This document shows positions 46,933 to 59,762 of a stretch of DNA of 64,000 bases, piece by piece. The stretch is taken from NCBI GenBank assembly GCA_035222895.1, contig JAVYIG010009964.1, positions 1-64,000 on the forward strand. Direction: 5' to 3'. Each line of letters opens with the position of its first letter. The first letter of the stretch is position 1. The notes beneath the pieces are model-generated. The model searched no databases, was not told the DNA's origin, and was given only the letters and a program-made list of their open reading frames with translations. Source of the stretch: Strongylocentrotus droebachiensis (Eukaryota; Echinodermata; Echinoidea; Camarodonta; Strongylocentrotidae). Position numbers and translations under genes: made by a program.

Positions 46933-49900
46933 CTGTTAAAAATAATTGATGAAAAGTACTAGAATATTTGTATCTTTAAGCCATCAACCTGCCAACTTGC
47001 CAATTTGTCAACTTGCCATCTCAAAAAAATTGAATTAAAACAAACATTATATCAGAGACCTTAAAAGGGCATGGTCCCCGTATTCCAGAGGGCGCTCAAA
47101 ATACGTACGCGCTGGCGGACGGCGCTATAGCTGCCTATTGACACCAACAGAATACGACTCTTATGCAGATGGCATGTTCTGATAACTACACTGGCGGGAA
47201 CGTGCCCCTTTAAATTGCAAGATTAGTTAAACGTTGCCATGGAATACGAAGGCTAATACATGTCCCAATATAGAGTGCATGTCATAGATCTTGGAAGACG
47301 TCTAAAGCCCGATAAAACCCCTGAAACGCAAAAGGTAATAGGACAATCCATGTGGTAGTGAATGAAACCGGTGAATGCAAAATGAAAAGTGAAATCAATC
47401 CTTAGAATTAATATACAGTTGTATGGGCTATATTCCTTCCCAAGTTTTAAGAGCGTGGGGATATAGCGCAATCAAAATGACGCCAAATGCTGACGCAGCT
47501 CTACTTCAGCAAATGACCATCATGTGAGACTCCAGGGGGGGGGGTACTCACATATTAAGACATATATTGGGATGTGCCGTTCTAATGGGTCAATATTTTC
47601 ACAAAAAATCCCTAAACATGGGTCTATTTTTCAAAAATAAAAAAAAAGCATGGGTCTCTTTTTTCTCTAAAATTTACAAAATTTTGGGTGTTAGCATGGC
47701 AAACAACAGAAAATTATCAAAAAGGGCCTATATCTTGAGAAAAATCTGCCAAAATGGGTATGGGTTTTGAGGCTTGAGGCTTGAGCAACCCGCCCAAATG
47801 AAATCTGACATGGTGACACTACATGACAAATCTTACCAGTGGTGGAGAAAGAATATCCTTTCTTATTGAGTAATCTCATCAAATAATGCGTCATCTCCCT
47901 GCCTGCTAACCCGGTTCGATGCGTCGCTGCTTTGAGGCAGTATCCTTCATATATTGCCAATGTCTGCGTCACTCCAGCCCCGTCTCAATCACGAATCCGC
48001 TAACGCGACCGCTGGAGTACAATGAAAGCAGTGCCGGATTGGCCAAGTAAAATGCAGGTATCTGAAATGTCTCAAACATTATCTATAAAAGAATGGGATA
48101 AGTGAGAAGTTTTTGAGGAAATAATGAAGTTGATTTGTCTGATCCTGGTCAAAAACCGCTGAACTATTAATAAACCCATCGCAGATGATCGATGCATTAT
48201 ATGCCTGACATGGCATCAGTGAATGTTGTGACACCTCGTGTTAGAGTCGTATCATTTAAAAGTAACTGCAAAATGAAAAGTGCGAGTATCCCAGACAATT
48301 GTATAAGTAATTATTCCTTGGCCCCGTTGCATAAAACTTTTTACCGGAGTTTTTTCCGGTTAAAATCGAAAAACTCCGGTTAAAATCAGAAAACTCCGGT
48401 AAAGAGAAATTTACCGGAGTTTCCCCATTGCATAAAAAGTAACCGGATTTTTTTCCGGTTATTTCCGGTTAATTCCCATGGAAACTCCGGTAAATTTAAC
48501 CCTAGCTTTTAAGTAGGTGTTGGGTTAACCCAATTTTTATTCCTGTCCACAACACTCAATATGGCTGCAATACTTTTTGCAATACAACATGCTGCGATCA
48601 GACGCGAGAGAGTCTTTAGGGACAGGCTTCATCCCCTAGATCTATACGACGACCAGCAAATGTTCAAGTTATATAGATTTACGAGACAAGGGTGTCTCCA
48701 TATTATCGATCGACTAGAGGACAGATTAGCCCATCAAACGGCACGTAATCATGCATTACCCCCCAGCCTGCAAGTTTTTGTTGCGCTGAGGTATTACGCT
48801 ACAGGCAGTGTCATGGACGACACGAGGTGTATCCATGGGATACATCTTTCTACAGCGTCCAGGACAATACGAAGAGTGACCCAAGCTCTTTGCGAGCTAA
48901 AGGACGAGGTAATTATTAATTTTACTACAAATTCTAATCTATGAATCTGCATTTGATTGCCTTGCCCTTGCTTGGTCTTAATAAACAAAAAGTTTGTAGA
49001 TCTAAACTAAAGTTAGACCTCGAAACTGGCAATGTCTCGGTGTTTAATCTCGACTCTCGAGTTAACTTGAATTAAGATTATTTCTTGATTTATTTAGTTT
49101 CTCAGTAATTTCTTGGTGAATTTAACTGAATTTTCAAAATCATATATAGATCTAGGCATAATAAATTGATCAGTTCACTTGTTGCAACTTTGAAAAGAAT
49201 CTAGCTAGCCGTATCGTACGGTACGTCTGCCGAGAGCCAATCAATTATAATCACACGGCAGCTAGCGCGACTGCATTGAAAAATGAAAATAAAAATCCAT
49301 TTCTGTGTAGAAAGACGCTTAATGATTGATATCCTCATACACCCCCTAAAAAAAAATTTGTCGCTGTAAATGTTGCTCAACAGATTAAGATGAAGAAATT
49401 ACTTTCAAGTTCGTATAATCGAAAATATTCTGCGCATGTTTAATTATCACTTAATGTAAAGCCCAGTCCCACACGTACAAATATGTGTGGAGCATTGCAA
49501 AACTTCAAATCGAGACCAGAGTACTGACTACTGTAAAGTTTAGCTAAGCCTAAGCGGTGTGTATAAGCTCGAAGAAAAACTTACTGTTTGTCTGGCTGCA
49601 GGCCACTACAACAAGCTCAGGTTCTCTTGATCACAACACTAGACAATTTAAAAAGCATTATTATTTCACAGCTTTTGTACACTTGGTTTTCATACACTTG
49701 CTTAAAAAATCAGCGGTATCAACAAACTGTATTGCGCAATGATTCCGGTGATTTTTTTTTAACTTGAATACGATTTCGTCTCCTATGGAGTGCTAAATGT
49801 AACATGTAGTTGCATAGTTATTGGGGTAAATGATGAAATAATAACGTTCGAATATGGGTATCAAAACATCACATCATCTGTTATCTTTTGGAAGGCTGTT

Positions 49901-52900
49901 CACAGTAAATGATTTGGGGTAGGAGAAGGGGGGGGGGGGGAGTGAGAGACGCATTTGAAGAGATGCCGCAACTGTTTGTTTTTTTTTCAAGTTAGGCCTT
50001 CTGTTTTTTTGTTAAATATTAATGGAGGTTTCTTGGGAGTATCACCTATAATGATATACTAGTAGATAGATCTAGACCTCTTAATTAATAAAAAAAAAAT
50101 CAGACTATGAATTCGAGGATCTATATGAAGTTTTCTTGCAAAATATACTGTAGGCCCCATTTTCAAATTGTTTGCAGAAACGTGAAAATACTTTTTGGCC
50201 TTAAAAAATTCTGCAATGCTGTTTAAAAGCTGGTAGGTCTATCTGTGCATGTGAGATATATTATTTCACGTATGTATATTTAATTTTGTTATTTATTTCC
50301 ATATTCGGGATAGCCGGGAAACCAGAGTGTGTGTGAGTGATGGGGATCGAAGAGTGAGCTCTGATGATATAACCCTCAATAATTCAGAGTACCGTTTATC
50401 GCGCATCCGTATATTATTTTTAAAATTTTCAGAGGGGGGAGGAGGGGGGGGGGGGGGGGAGGAAATGGAAATGAACAGTGAGCTTTAACCCAGGTACGGT
50501 AGAGGAATTGTGAACCCCCCCCCCCCCCCCCCACCCACTCTTTTTAGACTTTTTGTCAAATTTTTGTTCTTATAACCCACTTTAATTTTTGGTTCAATTT
50601 TGCGCCCCCTCTCAGTTTTAAATCAATTTTGCACCCCCTCACTTTCCGATCAATTCTGCTCCCCTCAGTCTCAATTCAATTTTTCGCCCACTCAGTTTCA
50701 GATTAATTTTTAGCCCCCTAAGTTTCACGTCAATTTTGCGCCCCTCCTCCCCCCCCCCCCCACCCCCCAGTTGGTCAGACTATTTTTTGTTCTCTTCCCT
50801 CTTCTTCTCTTTTTTTTTTTTTTTTAAATTTTGTCTCTTTTTTCCCTTCCTTTCCTCTCCTTTTCTTTTTCTCTCTCTACTTGTTTTTTTTTTTGCGTCT
50901 ATCAGGGGGGGGGGGGCATGGACTCCAGAATACACACCTGCACCCCTCTACAAAAATAAATAATATTAGATAAGGTTTATTGAGGAACTTGAACCCTTTC
51001 TTTTCTTGGTCGTTATCAATAAAAAGGGGGCCCTAACTAATAGTTCAGTCCTATATAACCTTGCTATGATATGGAGGCCTAACCATCAACGTTCCAGATG
51101 AATTTTTCTTATTTTATTGTCAGGGGGCAGCGTGGGGCCAATTTAATTCATTGGGCTTAGCTGCTCACTGAAATCATTCAGTCAGTCAGTTTGGTTGCTG
51201 TAATGGTGAAAAAAACCCTCCCTTAAAACAATAAAGATTTCATATTAATTTCAATTATATAATGTCATTGTATTAATACAAATTTGGTAGAAATGTGATG
51301 ATAATGAATACTAATCCATTTACAATATATCATTTCATAACAGGTAATCAAGTTCCCTGAAACTTTGGCTGACGTCAGGGAGACCCAAATTTCCTTTTTT
51401 GATTTGGCTGGGTTCCCAAATGTGGTTGGCGCCGTTGATGGCACTCATGTAAACCTCCATGGAGCACCTCTCGGTGAAGATGAGCATGTATATGTTAACA
51501 GGAAGGGACACCATTCGATAAACGTCCAGTTAATCTCCGACGCCAGATACCGGATAACGAACGTAGTAGCCAGGTGGCCTGGTTGCACACACGACAGCAG
51601 GATCTTGAGAGTATGTAACTATTCCATCATGTTATTATGAAATTGTTTAGTGGTATAGTCATATTCTGCTCTAATTAATTCATCGGTATTTAAATGAATC
51701 TCCGTTTTTCACATAATAATCATCACACTTTCACCAGTCTCACATTGAAAATCACACAAACACTACTATCGCATAATGAAACCATATATACTATTTGACT
51801 TAAAGATATGAAGTTATTCCACGTGTGTATATGAATATGTATTTATTATATTTTGTTTAATTCCTTTAAATTTCATTCTATTAACAAACCTCAGAACAGT
51901 GCAATTGGTCAACGGTTTGGCAATGGCGATTTACAAGGGATTTTGCTGGGTGATTCTGGATATCGCTTGGAATCATGGCTCATGACACCTGTGAGAGTTC
52001 CACTAAGTGACGCTGAAAGGACATACAACAGGTTGGATCTGAATTTCTGAATTTTTAATTCCGGTGGGCGAGACAAAATTGATCTCTGAATATATACAAA
52101 GCATGTTAAACATTCATGTTTGATAACCAGTCAATATATAAGCTACACCAATTTACAATGCAAGGGTGCATTCATGTCATCAACCACCAAGTAGGCCTAT
52201 GCTAGGCTGATTTTGAAGAGCTTTGAAATTATCACAGCACATGCACATTGATGAATTTCAAACTGCATCAATGGAACTCCCTTCCTAAAGCATTATCTAG
52301 ATATGATCATTTCCTGCTGAGATAAAATGCAAGTTTTTTAATAAAATATTGTATAATTCCATAAATAAGAATGGTACAAATAATCTACTGCAAATACAAA
52401 TACTAAAATTTAACCTTTCTTTACAACCTATGCATTTAGGGCTCACTGCCGAACACGTGTGGTCATTGAGCAAGTGAATGGACAAGTAAAAAATAAGCTG
52501 AGGTGCTTAATCGGCAGTGGACTGCAGATGAGTCCCAACAGAGCATGTGATGTAATTGTCGCATGCTGTGTCCTGCATAATATCGGCAAGGAGCTCAAGG
52601 AGCCGCAGGAACATATGGGAGGCGAGGAAGATGCAGATGTGCACCCCTTAGAGGAAGCTGCTCAAGATCCAGTTGGTGAAGGAGCCGCTACCAGAAGAGA
52701 TATCATTGCTAATTATTTCTCTTAATTCTAATATCCCCATTTTCCTAGGGAATACTGTCACACTCCATAATTATAATGTTTAGATTTTTGTTCTTATTAA
52801 GCCAACTTATTGTATGTCGTTGGATAATCAGAGTAACTGTATTTTTTCCACTTTAAAATGTAACAAATAAACTATTCCATGAAACCTTATTCATAGCCCT

Positions 52901-53597
52901 GCTGTTATGAATGACTGAGCGACAAATCATATTTTTAAAGTCTTCCCAAATAAGTCTTTACCGTTTTTATACCGCAAATACTCGAGGAATGCTGAGTAAA
53001 TGTACACTTCACATAAAATTTACATTTATAGGTTTCTAAGGATGAAGTACATGTAGTGGGGCAAGAAGTAGCATCTCGACTCTGTTTTTTTTTTTTATTG
53101 AGGCTGATACAGAAACCATCAACAAACTAATAGTCTAAAGGAAAACAGGAAACTTAAAGGAAACCAAAACCCAAGGAGAAAATCAATCTCATAGAAACAC
53201 CATTTTGCTCCGGCTTTAATTTTTTGAATGTGTTTGTCCCTGCTTTCACTTTTCGGGACCCTGGCTATATCTTGGACGTTCCCCCAACCCTTCCTGGGGA
53301 TTTTTTTGAAAAAAAGTTTGTCAACCCCCACAATGCCCATTGTCTAGGGAAGGGGTTGAATTAAAAAGTGTGATTGGTAAAAAAATGGAATATTTTATTC
53401 TACCTTTATGTTAAAATCAAAAGAAATAAAAAACAGTCTTAAACCCTTATTTATTATCATTTTCCCCAACATTTTGTTTTAGCCTTTATGACAAGGTTGT
53501 AAATGGTTACTATAGTTTATTTTTCATTATTATTTTTATTTGGCTGAGATTCTACAATACATTTTTGGGAAATTAAAATTTCCATGGTGTAAAAATG

Positions 53598-53643
<46 letters not shown>

Positions 53644-56600
53644 ATTTTGAACACCAATCAAAATAAACTTTGACCCTTCCCCTAGACAATAGACCTAAGC
53701 CTGTAACCATACACCTAGATTTAACTTAAAGAACAATAACAACCCTACACCTCAGACGCGTTTCCGGGAGGTAGGAATGAGGGGGCCTTGGTCGGCCGGG
53801 TAAACAAGAAGGGGCCCCAAAATTAGAAAAAAATGGCGAAAATGGACATTGTTGGGGTTTAAAAACTTTTTTTTCAAAAAAAAATCCCCAGGAAGGGTTG
53901 GGGGAACGTCCAAGATATAGCCAGGGTCCTGAAAAGTTAGAGCGGGGACAAACACATTCAAGAAATTAAAGCCGGAGCAAAGTGATGTTGCTTGAGCAAA
54001 AAAAAAATATTCCACCTTTATGACGAACAGTGTATTAGCCCAAAACTTTGAAACAACGTCAATTTGGAAAACAGAAATTCATCAATTATGAATTTTGTTT
54101 TTGTGCCATATCCTGCATAACACCCAGCATTGAATTTAATGCAACAAGCATTCCTTTTTGGGTCTTCAACAACTCTGACTGCACTTTAATAAGTGTTTTT
54201 TGATATTTTACATGTTGCTGCTGAACAGAATCAACATGTGGTACCGGTAGTTTTCTCTTTTTTGTTTGTTTCAATACCGTATTGCATTTAACCTCCTCTA
54301 CTGTCTCCTCTTCTAGTACTCCCTCCTCCTCTTCTCTGTCTTCTTCTCCTCTCTCCTCCTCTTCTTCTCTGGCCTCCTCTTCTCCTGGCTCTTCCCCGTC
54401 TTTTGTCTCCTCTTCTTCCCTTTCTTCTCCACTGTCGTCTCCAATGTCCTCACCCATCCTCTCAAGCAGATGACATGCTTCTGTATTCTGTGACTCCTGT
54501 ATGAATATGAATAGAAATTATTGATAAGGTTATTTGCATGAATACATAATGTTTATTTATATTACAGAAACAAGCCTTCAGTTAATGAAAGCTAAAATAT
54601 CCTTGAAAATGTAATACTGGTTAAATTTCATTTTGTAAATATAATGCTTGCATGTCTATGTTCCCAGAAAATGTGTGTCTATGAATAGGATGCCTGTGGA
54701 ATTCATGGCTGTTAACCACCGAGTATACTACTAAAAATCCAAAACACATCAATTAGATAGATGGAATAGTCATTTAAAAAAAAGTACAAAACAGAGTATT
54801 TTTTAATGGTAAGATTCTATGTTAGAGTCATCAAGGGAGGTCCTCACTATTTCACCATTGTTAATCAATGTAAATTTTTGATCAAGCTGTAAAACTAATC
54901 ATTCTTCATGTAAAATCAAACACACAGGTAAAACATAAATGTTCAAAATGTATCAATTGAGTTGTTTAATTGTTGTATTGCGATGACATGCAGAGTTGAA
55001 GTGGAGGTGATGATTAAATTGTATGGTAATGATTGCAATAAACAAAACATGATTGGGAATACTAGATTTTCAAAGAGAAATGGATCATGGAGTGAGATGG
55101 TGACTTTATTTCTTTTTACAGCTGTATCCTTTTAGAATTGCTCATTCAAATTTAAGAAGACAAAACATGAATTCAATAGATTTTTCACTTACAGTCTACT
55201 CCCGTTATAACGAGCACAGATACAAGATTTTGTTAGAACGAGATCATTTTCCTGGTTTCAATTTCAAGCATGTGCACACGTGTCTATGTGCCTATTTGTT
55301 CAGTATAACAGGATTTCATTATAACGAGGTAATTGCCTTGGTGCTGAGCATCTCTTTATAACGGGAGTGGTTTGTAATTTAATTCCATTATTCATTGATG
55401 CTGCAATGTGTGGGAATTAAGAAAGCTGAAGCAACCATTTTTATCACGGAGAACATTAATATTAGAGCACTTTTTCTTTTGACACCGCCATATCCCATAG
55501 TGAAATAAGTCCAAGTTTTCATGACAGTTTGATTGGTAAACTTACAAGAACGCCAACAACTAAATCATCCCATGTGCAGCTACCTATCACCTTAGCTATT
55601 GGCATTAATGAATTAGATTTAATATTTATCATGATCACAACCTAGCAAAGACATTGCATATTGAATCATGCACTATTTATACAATGTTTAACACTTCATT
55701 TCCCTTCCTCAATTTTATTTTTCATTCTACCCTCTACTTTATTATCAATACTGACCGGCTGACCTGCCCCACTCTCCGACTCTTGGCCCTTTATGCCGTG
55801 TACGGCCTTATCCGACATGGCTTGCAACACCTGCTCCAAGAGTGGTTTCAGTTTATAGGTACCTCCTCCTGTTCAAAGAAAATAAGAAATCCTTCATATC
55901 AATTTCAGAAAGAAAAAAAAATTAGTATCGCATGCCGAGATTTAGATTTGACATTTAGAATGAAGGAAAATATAAAAGAATGATAGACTCACTGCAGTGT
56001 TAAGCAGAGGAAACTTTCCAATAGTGCAGTGGATAGGCTACAAATCAGGCACTATAGATATTCTTGCAAAGAGATTTTCACCAGATACATGAACGTACAC
56101 GTACTATCATCCAATATACATTAATGATTCATGACAAATAAGGTAACAAATAAAAAGGGGAGTGGTTTCTCTAATTGAAATGAAGGGATTATGGCATTTG
56201 TATCATATTTGTAAGATTACCACTTAATCCTAAAATGGCTGGGGTACTTTGGTCATTTAGGAGTAGCTGTTTTAGCATGCTACCACATGACTTGATTCAA
56301 ATGGGTTGGGTTTCAACTCTCTATGAAACAAGATTTGTGGTGAGCGCAACACTAACAGCCGTTTTTGTAATTCAGCATCCCCAAAATGGCACAGTTGGCC
56401 CAAAAATTCAATTTTGGCATGATTATCTCACAGGATCATGGTATAGTAGCCTCTACTATATCCAATCTCAATTCATTATCACAATTATTGTCTCACCGGA
56501 GGTGAAGGCGAGACTTAGGGATTCAAATGGCGTCTGGCGTCACAAATGTTTTGACACATAACTTGACAACTGTTAGTCCAATGGCAACCAAACTTTGGTG

Positions 56601-59600
56601 ATAGATGCACTAGGGGTAAAATTATGTTGCAGTGCTGTCGGAGGTCACATAGACAGGTCAAAGGTCATTGGGGTCAAACGTTAAAGTTTGCGTGCAAAAC
56701 TCTCTTTTGACACATAACTTGACAACTGTTTGTCCAATGGCGACCAAACTTGGGTGGGGGATGGGAGGCTTACCAGTCTTCTTCTTCTCGTCCTCATACT
56801 TCTTTGCCCGTTTCTTTAATTCGGACCAAGCGGTACGGATGTCTTGCCCAGTCCTGCCGGGGCAGCCAGTGGCGGCCAACTTACGGGCTATTTCATCCCA
56901 TGCAGTTTTCCTCTGATCTGATACCTGCATTTAAGAAAACAAAGCAAGTATTATAATTGACAATTTGCATTGAAAAACACTGATTTTAATAATTTCCTAA
57001 CTTTGGTTTTTGATGCTTGATTTTTCTTAGCGCAAAATGGCAAGTGTTAGCGCTACAAAAAATTATTTAGATAAGATGCAATATTGAAATAGCCAGATGA
57101 ATTTCACAAGGCACACAGTTCAAATTCATGAAACCACCATTGCAAGATCATAAATACACTGTATAATATATATAGCACATTCATATGCAGCAAACTCAGC
57201 GACCTTGAACATTGATCCCAAAAGCAAATGAACTTACAGGCCACCCATACTGGACATAGCTACGAATTTTGATGAATGTCTATCCATCATTCTGTTCATG
57301 AGATATTTCGTCACTAGTTCAGACTGTCTACCTGAAAACAATACATTGCCTCTAGCATCATTTCAGGAGATGGATAAAAATGAAGTGCAGAGGACAATGA
57401 AAGTTTTACTTGATGGCAAAGACTGGTCAGCAGGAAGTCATATATTGATGTGATCTTGATGTCTTAACAACATGTTCATAGCAAGTATTACGTCATCATG
57501 TTTCCTTATGTTTCTCTATTTTGTCCGCTTTTATTACAAGCTACTTTTCTTTGGCCCGGACTACTCCTTTAAACTTACCCTATCACTTGGAGACAAGGGT
57601 TTCCCAAACAAAACCTGCCTCTTCTCCCTAACGTAGACGCATATCATGTATATGTGTTCGTCAGACATCCTGTCCCTCTTTCTCTTTTTGTTCTGCAAAG
57701 TCAAAGAAGAAAAATAAATTGAAAACAAATTTATGTTATTTAAAAAATCACAACTTTGAGTTTGAAAATAATTATGGTAACGTTAGGCATCTACATGCAG
57801 ATCTAACATCAGATAGATCCTTCTACTTACTCCTGTTACAACTCTAACGTTCTAGATCTCTAGTTAACGTTAAATGTTAAAATAATCAAACTGTTAACTA
57901 GATCTAGAATCTAATGATTCTAGAGTAAAGGTGCCAGTCTTCAGCCAATTTAAAGGGGAAGTTCACCCTGGAATTTAATTGGTTTTTAAAAAAGCATAAA
58001 AATAAAAGAAAAATATTAGTGAAGGTTTGAAGAAAATCCACCAAAGAATAACGAAGTTATGAATGCTTAAAGTTTTGATTTTGTGACGTCACTTGCCCCA
58101 GCAAAATTATGGGGGGGGGGGGCTCAATAATATCTGAGCTCCCCCCCCCCCCATCCAAGATAGTAGGGGGCTCAACCCCCAGTCCCTGGTTCCTATGAGC
58201 AAATTTTCAAACTAAGGGCCTACAATAAATTCATGCGAGTGCGCAGCGCGAGCTGATTTTTTTTTTCGTCTTTAGAGACCTGAAATGTGACCTGTGTTAA
58301 AATATATTGGGAGGAGAGGGGGAGGGGGGCTCAATGATATCCGAGCGTCACCAAACATATGGGGGGGGGGGGGCTCAATGATATGTGAGCCCCCTGAAAA
58401 AAGATATCTGGGGGCTCAATAATATCTGAGCCACACCAAAATTATAAGGGGGTCAATGATATCTGAGCCCCCCCACCAAAAATATTGGGGGGGGGGGCTG
58501 CGCCCCCCCGGTTCCGAAGCCTATGATTATAGTTACTGTGCAAATAAAGCAATTGCCCAGCAATGAACACCAATCTGAGCAGTGACTATTTTGTTTAATC
58601 CCTCTCTCTTGTCCCCAGATAAAACTCACTTACAGTACAAACGTATCTTATGTTAAAGTTAGAACTATTTAAGCAGTTAAGTGCAGTCAAGCCCAAGGAC
58701 AAGGAGAGAAAGTAGATCTAGTCTAGAGTCGAGAAAGAATGACTCATGAGCTGAGAGAGGTAAACTAAAAACAAAGAAGGAGAGAGAGAGGGGGGGGAGG
58801 GGTTACAACATACGAGGACAAAAACAGACTGGCCGTAAGTCATATATCTAGATCTAACTTAATTTACCGTTAGTTAGATCTAACAGTTACGCCGTACCAC
58901 TGCACTGCAGGCAGCGTTCCCCACAGCGGAACTCTGTACAAAACAACGCCAGAGCTCCGGCGTCAAGAGACACCACTGCCTCGCTGAACTACACAGTAAC
59001 AACCTACATTGTTTTGTGGTCAAACCGGTGTCGTTTATCGAGGACAATTCAAGATACAAAGGTCGAATTTGTCACATAATTAATATGGATCATCGATATC
59101 AATACGAAATGAATGTTGTAAATTTAAAAGTAGAATATACCTATAAAAGAATGGAAATTTAGAAATTTACCTCATTTGTTGAAGCCATTGCGAAAAATTG
59201 AAGAGTGAAGCAGACGCCGGTATCAGGTGACAGATCGCACACAAATTTCACAAATTTAGAGCGCGCATCCTCGTCCACGAATATTCACGTATATTAAAAG
59301 TCTGGTTACCAACCCAACTTTTTAAGAGTGTTTATGCAATGGATTTTTGAATCTCGGGTTGATAACCCGAGAAATCTGAGTAACCCAAATTTCCAACCCG
59401 AGATTTCTCGGGTTGAAACAAAAGTTTTATGCAACACCCCCCTTATGTCACAATGATTCAAGTGAAAACTCAAGAATGCTAATGATACATTTGATGACAG
59501 AAAATGAGAAACAAAAGAGAATGATAGAAAAAGTGAAAAATGGCAGTAGACTTTAAGAAGACGGCGAGAAATAATAAGGTTGCATGGATAAATATGTTCC

Positions 59601-59723
59601 GCGCCTATAAAAAAGTATTAGGCGCATTATAAATGTGAGCTTTTATTATTATTATTATAAAGAGAAAGATACAGAAAATATATAACATTTCAAGAGGGAG
59701 ATAGATAGAAAGAGATAGATAAG

Positions 59724-59762
<39 letters not shown>

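Larger units (their letters stand above)
48320..59441. mobile_element. PIF/Harbinger DNA transposon, apparently complete
   Basis: Inverted ends GGCCCCGTTGCATAAAACTT (48320 on) and the reverse complement of GGGGGTGTTGCATAAAACTT (ending 59441), with a 3-bp direct repeat CTT on both sides (48317-48319, 59442-59444), as expected for Harbinger. Subterminal CCGG-rich repeats (left) and AACCCGAGA repeats (right) each contain further inverted copies. It carries the two standard Harbinger genes facing each other: a DDE nuclease (plus) and a Myb/SANT-like protein (minus), both open and spliced in phase. At 11.1 kb it is long for the family because of introns, a large palindrome and G/C-rich repeats. 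It sits inside the first intron of the actin-like gene. Confidence 0.9.

Noticed and set aside
54282-54473. Ser-rich plus-strand frame
   Set aside because: Antisense of the Glu-rich tail of the Harbinger Myb-like protein.
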